Of a stretch of 64,000 nucleotides of DNA, positions 18,021 through 30,101 are shown in pieces. The DNA comes from Comamonadaceae bacterium G21597-S1 (GTDB lineage Bacteria; Pseudomonadota; Gammaproteobacteria; Burkholderiales; Burkholderiaceae_C), in assembly GCA_027214345.1 (NCBI GenBank), contig JAPWHR010000001.1, positions 1 through 64,000 on the forward strand, read 5' to 3'. Under the pieces are notes generated by a model that saw only the letters and a list, made by a program, of their open reading frames with translations, was not told where the DNA came from and made no database searches. The translations under genes were made by a program, and so were the position numbers. Each line of letters opens with the position of its first letter. The first letter of the stretch is position 1.

Positions 18021-18233
18021 CCTTCGCACGCATCACATTGATCTGCCGCCGATTCCACAGCGCATCGCGCGAACCATGCGCAAGTTGGACACAACCCCGA
18101 TGGAGAAAGCGCCTCACGGTGAAAGAACTTCAATCAATACAACAACATAGGAAGAGCGCGAACCTGTGGAAGTGCATCACGGCACTTCACGTTCGCGCAA
18201 TCATGATAAGCGGCCGGCACGGCCGTCACCAGC
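18021..18233 (-). promoter_or_regulatory. CRISPR leader with two hairpins
   Basis: This 213-bp gap between cas2 and the newest repeat is the expected leader. Reading from cas2 there is first a GC hairpin (CGGCCG at 18211-18216 with CGGCCG at 18220-18225, 3-nt loop), then a two-part hairpin at 18156-18198: GCGCGAAC (18156-18163) pairs with GTTCGCGC (18191-18198), and inside it GAAGTGC (18169-18175) pairs with GCACTTC (18182-18188). The first could end the cas transcript; the second may be a terminator, a leader structure or a protein site. The array promoter should lie between the second hairpin and 18021 but I cannot place its elements. Confidence 0.7.
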
Positions 18234-18524
18234 TCAAAGCACAAGCGGCCCGTCGAAATCCACCGCCTTGAAATGCCCGTGCTCACGCACCTCGGCACCG
18301 CGAACATCCGGAACACGATACAGCCGCAAGCAGTCCTGCGTCGGCTCAATCTCGGCCAACAGCTTTCGCTCCAGCTCTTCGAAACCAGACAGCTCGACCT
18401 TGCACTCGAACACAGACTTCTGGACCCGCTGCCCCGTGCTCTCGCAGACTTTGGCGACTCGCCTCAGTCGACGCCTGCCAGGCGCGGTCTCGGTGCTCAC
18501 GTCATAACAAACGATAACCAGCAC
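18234..18524 (-). CDS. cas2: CRISPR-associated endoribonuclease/adaptation protein Cas2
   Basis: Protein of 96 aa with a ferredoxin-like fold pattern. [12 protein letters not shown] carries the conserved Asp at position 8 that follows the first strand, and [14 protein letters not shown] is the second family motif. Cas2 dimers bridge two Cas1 dimers in the spacer integration complex. It is the last gene of the type I-C operon, 9 nt after cas1, and the leader and array follow directly on the same strand. Length and both motifs are normal, so spacer acquisition should be intact. Confidence 0.96.
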   Translation of the reverse strand: MLVIVCYDVSTETAPGRRRLRRVAKVCESTGQRVQKSVFECKVELSGFEELERKLLAEIEPTQDCLRLYRVPDVRGAEVREHGHFKAVDFDGPLVL

Positions 18525-18533
18525 GCCAACACC

Positions 18534-19580
18534 TCACCGCACAAGAAACGGCAGATACCCGGTGACCAGCCCGGACTCATCACTCTCCTGGCGGATGGCC
18601 CGCGCCATCAGTCGCGCCTGAACCAAGGGAACCAGACCGAGCGGCAGCGCCTGCTTCAACACCGGGTGTTGAACCTCCTCCTGCTTGCGCTCCTGAAAAG
18701 CCATCACAACCGCCTTTCGCGCGTCCGGCTTCAAAGAAACCCCGCCCCCGGTGCTCACGATGAAATCGTCCTCCTGAACCTGCTGGCGGTTGACCAGTGA
18801 CAACGCAAGACGATCCGCGAACGAACGGAACTCCTCCAACAGGTCCAGCGCCAGCGCTGCCCGACCGGGGCGCAGCACATGAAGAAACCCAACTTGCGGG
18901 TCCAGGCCCACGGACTCCAGCGCGCTGCGGCAATCGTTCATCCACATGGAATACAAAAAGGACAGTAAGGCGTTCATGCGATCACGAGGCGGCCGTCGCG
19001 TTCGCCCGTCCATGGAAAACACTGGCCTCAGATCCGTCTTGACCAACAAGGGCTGCCGGTCAAAGTACTGGCGCGCGGCCTCGCCTTCCAGGCCACGCAG
19101 CACATCCGGGTCACCCGCATCAGGCAACGCACGCAACGTGGCAGCCAAGTCTTGCGCACCGCGCGTCAGCGCCGCTGCATCGGCCTCGCTGCGGCTGTCT
19201 CGTGCCCCCCGCAGCAACACCTTTCGCGCATTGCGTACCTTGCCCGCCACACAGGCACGCGCGATGCCGAGCGCAAACGTGGCGTCCATTGACTGGGTGT
19301 GCTGGGCGCGGCGCAGCAAGACATTGCCAGACGTTGGCCCCTCCAGCCGCGCCTTGAACCGCCCGTTCTCATCCAACAGCACCAGGGCCTTTCCCTCCTC
19401 GGCCAAGCGGTGCATCAGCGGCAAGGAAACCGCTACACGGCCAAAACACACCACCGACTGCAGGTGATGCAAGGGCACACGCAGGCGCGTCTCGTCGTCC
19501 ACCAGCACCCGCAACGTGTCGTTGTCCAGCCGCAGGTAGCTGTCCTGCGTGTTGACATACAAGGTGTTGAGCAAGTGCAT
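18534..19580 (-). CDS. cas1: CRISPR-associated integrase Cas1 (subtype I-C)
   Basis: Integrase of 348 aa that inserts new spacers at the leader end of the array. The N-terminal beta domain (about 1-85) begins LNTLYVNTQDSYLRLDND, and the helical catalytic domain holds the metal ligands: Glu in LRGLEGEAARQYF near 165, His in VGFLHVLRPGR near 234 and Asp in ALALDLLEEFR near 246. All three are present, so it looks active. It lies 15 nt after cas4 and 9 nt before cas2. Length matches the I-C family (about 340-350 aa). Confidence 0.97.
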   Translation of the reverse strand: MHLLNTLYVNTQDSYLRLDNDTLRVLVDDETRLRVPLHHLQSVVCFGRVAVSLPLMHRLAEEGKALVLLDENGRFKARLEGPTSGNVLLRRAQHTQSMDATFALGIARACVAGKVRNARKVLLRGARDSRSEADAAALTRGAQDLAATLRALPDAGDPDVLRGLEGEAARQYFDRQPLLVKTDLRPVFSMDGRTRRPPRDRMNALLSFLYSMWMNDCRSALESVGLDPQVGFLHVLRPGRAALALDLLEEFRSFADRLALSLVNRQQVQEDDFIVSTGGGVSLKPDARKAVVMAFQERKQEEVQHPVLKQALPLGLVPLVQARLMARAIRQESDESGLVTGYLPFLVR

Positions 19581-19595
19581 GCCGACCGCCTACCC

Positions 19596-20246
19596 TTATG
19601 GTCCCAGATCAAAGTCTGGATCGAACAAACCATGGGCCGCACGGCGCAGTGAGGCGGCGCCCGCTTGCGGCTGACAACGGTCACGCAGAGAACACCCCTT
19701 GCAGCGCTGAATCGCCGTCTCACCGCTCAATGGTGGCGGCAGACGCTGAGCGCCCAACATACGCCGCACCTCGCCCACCATCGATTCCACCTGGGCGCGC
19801 AACGCGGCATCCAGCGCCACCACCCGGCGGCGCTTGGAACTGGCGTAGTAGATGGCGCCCTCGGGAATGGCAAAGCCCGTCATCACCTCCAGACACATGG
19901 CCTGCGCCGCGAGCTGAAGGTCGTCGCACGCCGCGATGTCCGCCGCCTTGTGCCGGCTCCCGTGTTTGTATTCCACCGGGTAGGGGCGCCCAGCCTTGTC
20001 GAACTCCACCGCGTCGGCCTTGCCGAGCATGCCCAGGCCGTCGTGCCACAAAGGCAGTGCGTGCTCCACCCGCACGCCCTTGGCGGTCTCAACACCCGGC
20101 TGATCCACCCGTTTGTGCACGGCCTGCCCACGCAGGGTGTGGACGTTCTCGTCAAAGGCTTGATCCAGATGGATCAGACCGCACTGCCGGGGGCAGTACG
20201 CCCAGTGCTGCAGGGCTGACAGGGGGATGAGGTCTTCTTCACTCAC
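19596..20246 (-). CDS. cas4: CRISPR-associated exonuclease Cas4
   Basis: RecB-like nuclease of 216 aa with an iron-sulfur cluster. One cysteine group is in [13 protein letters not shown] near 15-27 and the C-terminal group in [11 protein letters not shown] near 184-194. Nuclease residues are in KADAVEF and YPVEYKHG (the Asp and Glu-x-Lys of the PD-(D/E)XK core), and [10 protein letters not shown] carries the following helix. Cas4 trims prespacers and helps choose the PAM side before Cas1-Cas2 integration. The start is a GTG that overlaps the cas7c stop as GTGA, so translation is coupled. Confidence 0.96.
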   Translation of the reverse strand: MSEEDLIPLSALQHWAYCPRQCGLIHLDQAFDENVHTLRGQAVHKRVDQPGVETAKGVRVEHALPLWHDGLGMLGKADAVEFDKAGRPYPVEYKHGSRHKAADIAACDDLQLAAQAMCLEVMTGFAIPEGAIYYASSKRRRVVALDAALRAQVESMVGEVRRMLGAQRLPPPLSGETAIQRCKGCSLRDRCQPQAGAASLRRAAHGLFDPDFDLGP

Positions 20247-21190
20247 ACCTTGCGCAAAAGCGTGACGCCTGCTGGCATGGCAGATTCATCCACCGCAACG
20301 TCGTAGTCTGAGAAGTTGCGCGGCACATCGACTTTTTTCGTGGCCTTGATTCGCTCGAACAGCTTGTGGGCATGTGCATTGCCCAGCTCGCTGTCGTGTT
20401 TGAACACGTAGAGTCCGCGAGTCGACATCTCGCCGCGTGCCGCTGATCGGTCGTGCTCGAACATGTGTTCCAGCGACTGCCACAGCAGCTCCAGATCGTC
20501 CTCGCCGAATCCGGTCTGCTTGGCGAGGAAAGACGACACAAAGCCATGCGCGATGTACAGGCCATACGGCACGGTGTGCTTGCGGCCCATGGTGCGGTTG
20601 TCGCCCTGCTGCTTCACGGCTTCCGCTTCGGTGGCTACGGCCATGCGGGTGATGGAATGCTCCAGCGCCACGATGGGGTCGATAGACCGTGCAAAGGTCA
20701 GTTGCACAGGGCCTCGGACCTGCCCGGCATTGGTGCCAGTGGACATTACCGCGCCAAACGTGCGAACGTCGAAAAAGTTCTGACACATCCACTTGCGGGC
20801 CAGGTCCACATCGCTGGCGCTTCCTTTGCGCCTTTCCTTGCCGCCCTTCTTGGCCTTCTTGTATTCACCATCAGTGGCTTCTGCAACCTCTTCCGCCGGT
20901 GCATCCAGCTTGAGCGCCGAGTAGGCGCGCTGATGTTGAAGGTTCAGGATGGCCTTCTCCCGGACATAGATCTCGAACCGATTCTCACCGGCTTCCGGCG
21001 CCTTTTCGGTCTGATCTTGGGTCAGCGCGACGAAATTGCGCACCTTGCGCTTGAGCGCCACGTCGGTTATCAGGCCGTGGCCCGTCTCCGCGTCCAGACG
21101 CGGCAGGTTGCCAGCATCCGGGTCTCCATTGGGGTTGCCGTCTTTCACGTCGAACAGCAATACGAAGTCGTAGCGATTGGTCAAGTTCAT
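20243..21190 (-). CDS. cas7c: Cascade backbone subunit Cas7 (Csd2), subtype I-C
   Basis: RNA-binding backbone subunit of 315 aa; multiple copies coat the crRNA spacer in the type I-C surveillance complex. The N-terminus [20 protein letters not shown] is diagnostic of Csd2, with the conserved Asn-Pro-Asn-Gly-Asp-Pro run, and [15 protein letters not shown] follows. [11 protein letters not shown] near 150-160 is a further family motif. A charged insert rich in Lys, Glu and Gly lies at about 105-122. It is 24 nt downstream of cas8c and overlaps cas4. Confidence 0.96.
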   Translation of the reverse strand: MNLTNRYDFVLLFDVKDGNPNGDPDAGNLPRLDAETGHGLITDVALKRKVRNFVALTQDQTEKAPEAGENRFEIYVREKAILNLQHQRAYSALKLDAPAEEVAEATDGEYKKAKKGGKERRKGSASDVDLARKWMCQNFFDVRTFGAVMSTGTNAGQVRGPVQLTFARSIDPIVALEHSITRMAVATEAEAVKQQGDNRTMGRKHTVPYGLYIAHGFVSSFLAKQTGFGEDDLELLWQSLEHMFEHDRSAARGEMSTRGLYVFKHDSELGNAHAHKLFERIKATKKVDVPRNFSDYDVAVDESAMPAGVTLLRKV

Positions 21191-21214
21191 TTCAGTTTCC
21201 TCCCTGGGGTGGGT

Positions 21215-23023
21215 TCAGTGAGCGGTCTTGGTCTGAGCAGTGCTTTCGGCTTCTGCCGATTCACGCTTCGTGAAAAAGTCTTGTCGCTGGTGGTAGTAGC
21301 CGATGGCGAAACGGCCCTGGTCGGGAAGGTTCATGTGCACGGGGAAATCCGAAATACCCGACATGATTTCCGCCAGCAAATTCTCGAAGTTCACCGCCCG
21401 CCCTTTGCTCTGAATCTTGGCAAGGTGATGGTTTTTCAAACGCATCAGCGTGGTGAAAACCGCCACCGGAGTGCTGGAAGCAGCGCCGTAGTAGCGCTCG
21501 CGAATCGTTGCGTTCAGACCAGGACTGGCTTCTTCTTGAATCTTTTCCAACGTGGCAAACAGGCGACCCAAGCGGTAGGCCGTGGACGGACTTTCGATGT
21601 CTAGCATGGGTTGAATCTCCCTGGGTTGTGAAACAGACGTGGTGACGAAGCGGTTGAGGTAGGCCTTGATTGCCGCCGCGCGCATGTATGTGACCTGCTG
21701 TTCTGCGCGGCAACGCTGGATGGCTGCGTGGAGCCAGGTGGTGGGATACGGCGCGCCGGTGAAGATGCTGCGGATCAGATCGCCACCCAAGCTGGGTGGA
21801 ATGTTGTCGGCCTTGCCTTGCAGGGCCACGGCAGTGAGCAGCCGAAACAAGGTCGGGAATTCCGGATCGTTCGGACCACGCACCAGCGATAGGTCATCAA
21901 ACCATGCCGCGATGCGTTTTGCGATGACGTGCAGCGGAGCTGCGTGCCAGAACCGCACCGAGATGCGCGCCGCGTTTGGAGCCAAGCCCAACACATAGAA
22001 CGCGTTGTCTCCTCGCACACCCGTGAAGCCACCGCTGTGAACGGAATCAAATAAGGCTTTGACCTGTTGGGTGTGCGCGTCCGGGTTGTCACCTCCGCCG
22101 AGCAAGGCAGCCAACTCATGCTCAAGGGCGTCGGGCTTCTGTGCCCAGAAGACGGTGGAGGCATCACCAATCTGAACGCGCTGATCTGATTCCCATGCCA
22201 ACAAGGCATTCAGCGCCGTGGTGTAAGCAAATGCCGCTGCTTGGCTGACCGGAGCGTTCGCGCCCTGGCTCTTGCCATACGAGTTAAACGCATCCAGATT
22301 GAACGAAACGATGTTGGCACCGAATGTCTGTGCGCCCCGCACGCCTTTGATCGCTGTGTGCAACCGCTCCACTGGCAAGGTATCACCCGTGATCAGGCAA
22401 ATGGCATTCGAACCGTCACCCTCTTCGGTCGCTTCACCGTCTGGTGCAGCAGCAACCAAGTGAGGCGCAACGCCCGGTCTTTGACACACGAGTGCCGTGT
22501 CATCGATCAGCCGGAAAGTCAACACAGGGTTTGACGCCGAAATCTCGGCATTCGCCTCAAATCGCCCAACTTGCTCGGCCGGGTTCGCATCCAGGAAGGC
22601 CAACACACCACGCAACCCGGTATCGCTCTGAGCACGCTCTGGAAGTGTCGAAATGCGGTCTCGAAATGCCTGCTGCATTTCAACGAGACGGGCCAAGTAT
22701 TCATCGGCACCGCCTTTGGCGCGAGCCAAGTCCATCTTCTTAGCCTCAGGAAGCGCAAGAACGTATTCGGCGTTGTCCCACAGCAAGTTGGCTGCTATGC
22801 CCGAGGTCTTCTTGATACCCTTGGGCACCAAGTGGCTTGTGCCGATCTTCTTTTTCCCAGACATCTGCCGCCTGTCGATGATCGCGTGAAGCTGGCCACT
22901 TTCGTCCACTTCGAGAATGAAGCCAATTTCCTTCTGCTCCAGTCCAAACGCTGGCAATCGACGAGCCGGATCTACGTCGGCTTGGCGACGCAGGTAGTAG
23001 TCATAGAGGGCTTGCAGGATCAT
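21215..23023 (-). CDS. cas8c: Cascade large subunit Cas8c (Csd1), subtype I-C
   Basis: Large subunit of 602 aa that recognises the PAM in the I-C complex. The N-terminus MILQALYDYYLRRQ is typical of Csd1 proteins, followed by GFILEVDESGQLHAI and a helical C-terminal half that in this subtype can also yield an internally started small subunit (Cas11c). Possible internal starts exist in the last third but I cannot identify which, if any, is used. The start overlaps the cas5c stop as ATGA. Codon use is visibly less GC-biased than in flanking chromosomal genes, suggesting acquisition by transfer. Confidence 0.95.
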   Translation of the reverse strand: MILQALYDYYLRRQADVDPARRLPAFGLEQKEIGFILEVDESGQLHAIIDRRQMSGKKKIGTSHLVPKGIKKTSGIAANLLWDNAEYVLALPEAKKMDLARAKGGADEYLARLVEMQQAFRDRISTLPERAQSDTGLRGVLAFLDANPAEQVGRFEANAEISASNPVLTFRLIDDTALVCQRPGVAPHLVAAAPDGEATEEGDGSNAICLITGDTLPVERLHTAIKGVRGAQTFGANIVSFNLDAFNSYGKSQGANAPVSQAAAFAYTTALNALLAWESDQRVQIGDASTVFWAQKPDALEHELAALLGGGDNPDAHTQQVKALFDSVHSGGFTGVRGDNAFYVLGLAPNAARISVRFWHAAPLHVIAKRIAAWFDDLSLVRGPNDPEFPTLFRLLTAVALQGKADNIPPSLGGDLIRSIFTGAPYPTTWLHAAIQRCRAEQQVTYMRAAAIKAYLNRFVTTSVSQPREIQPMLDIESPSTAYRLGRLFATLEKIQEEASPGLNATIRERYYGAASSTPVAVFTTLMRLKNHHLAKIQSKGRAVNFENLLAEIMSGISDFPVHMNLPDQGRFAIGYYHQRQDFFTKRESAEAESTAQTKTAH

Positions 23024-23706
23024 CCCCGTACCTCCACACGACTCAGATCAAGAACACCCCTTTGCACCTGAGCACGGAAAAAGCGTGGTTGGGGTGTAGG
23101 GCCGGCGGCGAAATCCATGTCGTAGAGCATCCAGCCCAGATCGGGCGACCAGTCGTCCAACGCGCTCGGCTCGTCCGGTCCAACGCGCCAGCCACCTTGG
23201 CCATCTGCCACGAGATCGACAGCCCGAAATGCGGCAGCAAACTCACGGCAGCCCAGATAGGGCTGATTCACGCACTGCCCAGCCTCCGCGCGGCGATTGA
23301 ACATGGCGATGTACTTGTTGGGGTTGGCGCGAGCATCGTCCCCCACCATCTCCATGTCAGCGTGCAACCGGTAGGCCACATCGCGCAGGATCAGACTGGC
23401 GCGTTGCTGGCGCTTCTCTTCGATGTAGAGCGCTAATGCGCCATGGCCTTCGTTCATGGCGGTGAGCGCGTTGCCAGACGGAACCACCGCACCCACTTCA
23501 TTGCGCCGCACGCTGGTCCAGCGCACTGGTTGGAGCACTTCGATCCGGGTGATTCGCCATCGGATGGCCGGCTTCCAAAGAATGGCCTCGAACACCGCCC
23601 GCGCTGCGGACGGCGTGATCAGGTCGTAAGAGACCCGCTCAACCTTCATTTCAGGCCGGGTGAAGCAGGCATAGTCGCCGCGAACCTCTAAGCAAAATGG
23701 CTTCAT
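23020..23706 (-). CDS. cas5c: Cas5 pre-crRNA processing subunit (Cas5c/Cas5d), subtype I-C
   Basis: Protein of 228 aa. In subtype I-C Cas5 replaces Cas6: it cuts the repeat RNA and stays on the 5-prime handle. MKPFCLEVRGDYACFTRPEM and SYDLITPSAARAVFEAI are the N-terminal hallmarks; the second includes the conserved Tyr and Thr-Pro-Ser-Ala stretch. A central basic segment (EEKRQQRASLILRDVAYRL) corresponds to the region that holds the general acid/base residues in characterised homologues. It lies 24 nt after cas3 and overlaps cas8c by 4 nt. The 9-bp repeat stem with a CGGATTGAAAC tail is its expected substrate. Confidence 0.95.
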   Translation of the reverse strand: MKPFCLEVRGDYACFTRPEMKVERVSYDLITPSAARAVFEAILWKPAIRWRITRIEVLQPVRWTSVRRNEVGAVVPSGNALTAMNEGHGALALYIEEKRQQRASLILRDVAYRLHADMEMVGDDARANPNKYIAMFNRRAEAGQCVNQPYLGCREFAAAFRAVDLVADGQGGWRVGPDEPSALDDWSPDLGWMLYDMDFAAGPTPQPRFFRAQVQRGVLDLSRVEVRG

Positions 23707-23730
23707 TCAAACTCCCTTCGCATCAACTGA

Positions 23731-26121
23731 TTACGAACTGACATAGTTTGCAGGATCCCCAGGTGCCGAGTCCACTTTCGCGCCCATCACCGGGTCGTAA
23801 AACCCCTCCCATCCTTCGCGCTGCACATACAAGCCCGGGCAGCTCGCCACCTCCGCGATGTCGCCCATGTCCACAAGCCGACGCACCTGATGCTGGTAGA
23901 TCGTGACGCCGTTGCGTTGCAACTTGCGCATCAACCAGCGAGCCGGGCCATCGCGTTCCAGCATGCCAATCAGTGCATCCACATCGTCGCGAGCGTTGGG
24001 GCTGCTGTAGCGAACCAACACCGTGGCGCTGTCTTTCTCGTCAATGAGCTTGAACGCATTGGCAGCCGACCGAAACTGAACGGGCAGGCTCATCGCCTTC
24101 AGGTCAGGCTCCAGCTTGAGCAGATCGCAAATCCGTGCCTTGTCCGTGGACGGTGCATCGTGGTACAGGCGTTTGAAGTACAGATCAATCAGCGGCAAGG
24201 CAAAGGGATCTGCCGGCAAACCGCGCCATACCGCCTTGCACGTATCGCGCGCCAAAGTCAGCAACCCCGGAGGGGCCTTGGTCGGGGGAACGAACACATG
24301 CACAACCCCCGGCTCGGGCAACTTGCCTTCACGGTTGCAGCGGCCCGCCGCCTGAGCAATGGAGTCCAACCCTGCCAAAGCTCTATAGACCACTGGGAAG
24401 TCCAAATCGACCCCAGCCTCAACTAATTGGGTTGACACAACATGAATGGGGACTGCTATTTGCCCTGCGGCCAATGCCTCCCGGCGCGCCTTCAACGCGC
24501 TCTTGATCTCAACGATGGTGTCGCTGCGGTGCTGCGCGCACATGAGCGCCGACAGGTGCCAGCACCGCGCGCCATCGGCCCGCGCCTTGATCAAGCGGAA
24601 CAGCTCGGCTGCATCTGCGCGTCGGCTGACGATGGTGAGCGCGGCATCGTGATGGGCGATTTCGTCCGCGAGTTCTGGCCAACTGCGCGGGGTTTCCAGA
24701 CTTGGGGGTAGTTGCACACGAACCCGCTCCAGCGTGCGATACAAGGCTGGCACGTCGTCAATGATCTCTGTCACCGGGCCGAGGGCACGCCTCAAGCCCC
24801 GTTGCGGATCGACACTGGGCGGTGTGTTGAGAGCGGGCTGGGTGGCGGTGCACAGGAGAACGGTCACACCAAAGTCCTGCACGAGGTAGCGCAGCACATC
24901 CACCACGGGTTGCAAGAACTCCACTGGCAGCAACTGCGCTTCGTCCAGCACGATCACGCTGTTGACCAGGCTGTGCAGCTTGCGACACCGAGAGGTCTTA
25001 CGCGCAAACAGGCTTTCGAACAACTGCACATTGGTGGTGACGATCAGTGGAGCGTCCCAGTTCTCGCACGCCAGTCGGGAGCGCGTGGTCTCTGCTTCTG
25101 GGTTGGACTCCGCATTGCTGTGGTGCTCGATCACGGCGTCTTCGCCCAGCGCATTGAAAACCTCGCGAAACACGTCAGCGGTTTGCTCGATGATGCTGGT
25201 GTACGGGATGGCGTAGACGATCCGCCGCTTGCCGTGCTTGACCGCATGTTCCAAAGCGAAAGCGAGGCTCGACAGTGTCTTGCCGCCCCCAGTGGGGACC
25301 GTGAGGCTGAAGACCCCAGGAGGCAGGTTGGCTTTAGAAAGGCATTGTTCCAGCACTTCGGCTCGGACGCGGTTGACTGCCGTCTTGGGCTCCCCAAAGG
25401 CATCAAGATATGCTTTCAGTTCATCCCGGAACGGACGAAGATCGCAATCTCCTCGGCGCGCCTCTGTCATGCGGCCGTCCATATAGGCCTCGGTGTCCAG
25501 AAAGTCAGCGTCTACCAGCGCCGAAAACACCATCCTGACCCACAGGGCAAAGCGGCCAGGGTTGAGGTTCTGGTGCTCGTTGCAGATGCCAACGCTGTTG
25601 AGGTCGATGCCCGACAGGGTGGCGTTGAGAATGTCGTCGGCCTGTGGGCGTGCAAGTGCCTCTGACAACTCTCGCTGCGCATCCTCACTAACCAAGCGGG
25701 CGGAAAGACCCGGCCCTTTGCCACCGTCCCAGTTGTCGAGTCCTGCGTGGTGGCCCGCGATCACGTATTGAAGCAGCCGACCCAGAATTTTCCCTTGTGC
25801 GCCGTGGAGTTGCCCAAGGTGCTGAATGGCCCACAGCGCCCCAGCGGCGGAATGTGTCTTGTCTTTGTCAGCCACACGCTCGATATGCGCATCGACGATA
25901 CCCGTTCGCCGGATGTAGGACTGAAAACCAGGACGGCGCTTACCCAAGTCATGCCATAAGCCAGCCAGTCGAGCGACATCCTGGGCGTGCTCGGGCGCGA
26001 AGTCGGCAGCTAGACGCCCGACAGACAGAAGATGCTCGTTCAGTCCATGAGGCGCCTTTCCACTGCCCTCTGGTGGGGAGTGAGCCCAGTCCTGACTGAA
26101 TTCATCCTGCGCCATGTGCAT
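23731..26121 (-). CDS. cas3: CRISPR-associated helicase-nuclease Cas3
   Basis: Effector of 796 aa that unwinds and degrades DNA marked by the I-C complex. The N-terminal HD nuclease has LAGLWHDLGK (H57, D58), a second histidine pair in IAGHHAGLDNW (H124, H125) and Asp in ALVDADFLDTE. The SF2 helicase has Walker A VPTGGGKT (275-282), DEAQ (393-396), LCTATQPAL, and motif VI in QAAGRCNREG. DEAQ instead of DEAH/DEVH is common in I-C Cas3 as I recall. The start at 26121 or the ATG two codons later (26115) are both possible. Preceded 76 nt upstream by the WYL regulator gene and an inverted repeat. Confidence 0.97.
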   Translation of the reverse strand: MHMAQDEFSQDWAHSPPEGSGKAPHGLNEHLLSVGRLAADFAPEHAQDVARLAGLWHDLGKRRPGFQSYIRRTGIVDAHIERVADKDKTHSAAGALWAIQHLGQLHGAQGKILGRLLQYVIAGHHAGLDNWDGGKGPGLSARLVSEDAQRELSEALARPQADDILNATLSGIDLNSVGICNEHQNLNPGRFALWVRMVFSALVDADFLDTEAYMDGRMTEARRGDCDLRPFRDELKAYLDAFGEPKTAVNRVRAEVLEQCLSKANLPPGVFSLTVPTGGGKTLSSLAFALEHAVKHGKRRIVYAIPYTSIIEQTADVFREVFNALGEDAVIEHHSNAESNPEAETTRSRLACENWDAPLIVTTNVQLFESLFARKTSRCRKLHSLVNSVIVLDEAQLLPVEFLQPVVDVLRYLVQDFGVTVLLCTATQPALNTPPSVDPQRGLRRALGPVTEIIDDVPALYRTLERVRVQLPPSLETPRSWPELADEIAHHDAALTIVSRRADAAELFRLIKARADGARCWHLSALMCAQHRSDTIVEIKSALKARREALAAGQIAVPIHVVSTQLVEAGVDLDFPVVYRALAGLDSIAQAAGRCNREGKLPEPGVVHVFVPPTKAPPGLLTLARDTCKAVWRGLPADPFALPLIDLYFKRLYHDAPSTDKARICDLLKLEPDLKAMSLPVQFRSAANAFKLIDEKDSATVLVRYSSPNARDDVDALIGMLERDGPARWLMRKLQRNGVTIYQHQVRRLVDMGDIAEVASCPGLYVQREGWEGFYDPVMGAKVDSAPGDPANYVSS

Positions 26122-26188
26122 GCCCCGTGCTTGTTCGGTTTCGATTCCATGTCGTGATGCCTACGAGTGGTGATTTTGAGCAGACGAA

Positions 26189-26207
26189 TGTCTCAATTCA
26201 TGAGACA
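26189..26207. promoter_or_regulatory. inverted repeat between the WYL regulator gene and cas3, candidate operator
   Basis: TGTCTCA (26189-26195) and TGAGACA (26201-26207) form a perfect 7-bp inverted repeat with a 5-bp spacer. It straddles the stop codon of the WYL gene and lies 68-86 nt ahead of the cas3 start. On the minus strand its right half forms TTGAGA, a possible -35 element. It is well placed as a repressor site for the cas operon, with the WYL protein as the obvious candidate; binding is inferred. Confidence 0.5.
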
Positions 26208-27190
26208 CCCCACCGAGCCATCCCTTCCCGCATCGTCTCCAGCACCCGCGCATGCAACACAGCCGGCGCCAGCACCTCCACCTCCGGTGTGTGCCGCAGG
26301 ATATCCATCACCAGTTCGCGGTCGTCGCTGTACGGGATTTGCAGCAGCCAGTGGCCCTCGCTGTCCCATTCACCTTTCTGCGCCGGGTGCCACTGCTCCG
26401 CCGCGACCCAGCGGGCGCGCTCGGGCGAAAAGCGCAGCGTGGCCCATTGCACCTCCTTGCCGCTGAAGATGCCGTAGCCGTTGCCCAGGGTCTGGTCCAG
26501 CTCGTCTTCGGGCACGTCGAGGGCCGACGTGTCTTCGATCTGCGGCCGGCTGATGTTGTCGAGACTGAAGCTGCGCAGTTCGTCGCGCCCGTGGCACCAC
26601 GCGTCCAGCATCCAGTTGCTGCGGTAGTGGATCAGCCGCTGGGGCGAGACGGTGCGCTCGCTGGTCTGGCCGGAGCCGCGCGCCTGGTAGTGAAAACGCA
26701 GGCGCTGGCGTTGAGTGAGCGCCAGTCCCACGGTCTCGAAGCACTGCGGCGGCACACGCCGCTGCCACAGGCCAATGACCCGAACGCGCCGCCCGATCTG
26801 GCTTTGGGCGGAACAGTCCAGACCCGACTGCTTGAGTATCTTGTTCAGCCGGCTTTCCAACGGCTGCAGGTGCCCGCGCAGCAGGTCGCCGGGCTGGATG
26901 TCGCGCAACAACTGGTCCAGAGTCACCAGCGCCAGCACCTCGGAGGGGTTAAACCAGAGCCCAGCCAACTCTTGGGGAGCATCAAAGCCCCCTCCTTCAG
27001 TCCTCCAGCGGTAACTCCGACTTTCGCCATCCCAATGAATGGGATGTCCCAGATTGTCACGAAGCCATGCAAGATCCCTCATCAGGGTTGCCCTGGAAGC
27101 TCCGGTCTCCTCCTGTAGAAGCGTGAGGGTCGTGGTCCTCCGTGTTCGAAGCAGCGTGGTGAGGTGGTGCAGCCGATCGCTCTTGTTCAT
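26198..27190 (-). CDS. WYL-domain transcriptional regulator adjacent to cas3
   Basis: DNA-binding regulator of 330 aa. A DeoR/HTH_11-like winged helix occupies about 1-60 (LTLLQEETGASRATLMRDL). The WYL domain at about 150-225 contains SPQRLIHYRSNWMLDAWCH, where the signature W-Y-L appears as W-M-L, plus LRSFSLDNI. A C-terminal WCX-like domain ends the protein. WYL proteins linked to CRISPR and other defence loci sense nucleic-acid or nucleotide ligands and often repress the system. It is the first gene of the minus-strand locus, 76 nt ahead of cas3, with an inverted repeat at its stop codon and a 14-bp palindrome before its start. Confidence 0.88.
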   Translation of the reverse strand: MNKSDRLHHLTTLLRTRRTTTLTLLQEETGASRATLMRDLAWLRDNLGHPIHWDGESRSYRWRTEGGGFDAPQELAGLWFNPSEVLALVTLDQLLRDIQPGDLLRGHLQPLESRLNKILKQSGLDCSAQSQIGRRVRVIGLWQRRVPPQCFETVGLALTQRQRLRFHYQARGSGQTSERTVSPQRLIHYRSNWMLDAWCHGRDELRSFSLDNISRPQIEDTSALDVPEDELDQTLGNGYGIFSGKEVQWATLRFSPERARWVAAEQWHPAQKGEWDSEGHWLLQIPYSDDRELVMDILRHTPEVEVLAPAVLHARVLETMREGMARWGVS

Positions 27191-30017
<2,827 letters not shown>

Positions 30018-30034
30018 GCGCCGCGGAATGCTGG

Positions 30035-30063
30035 CGCGGGCCAAGCGCCGGCGTGGCCCCGCG
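30035..30063. terminator. hairpin between convergent katG and FAH genes
   Basis: CGCGGGCC at 30035-30042 can pair with GGCCCCGCG at 30055-30063 (8 bp with one bulged C, 12-nt loop). It lies in the 84-bp gap between two convergent genes and could serve both as a terminator, though no T-run is present on either side. Confidence 0.35.
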
Positions 30064-30101
30064 ATGGATGTGCCGGGCCGGAATGCCGGCCATGGCCTGT
30101 G

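Noticed and set aside
16189-18150. Open frames of 60-152 codons running through the CRISPR array, with products repeating FNPRPSSLTGEP or FQSAPVIADGRA
   Set aside because: These are translations of the CRISPR repeat itself, open only because the repeat lacks stops in those frames.
23731-26121. DEAQ instead of DEAH/DEVH in Cas3 as a sign of inactivation
   Set aside because: All other helicase and HD motifs are intact and, to my knowledge, DEAQ is common in type I-C Cas3.
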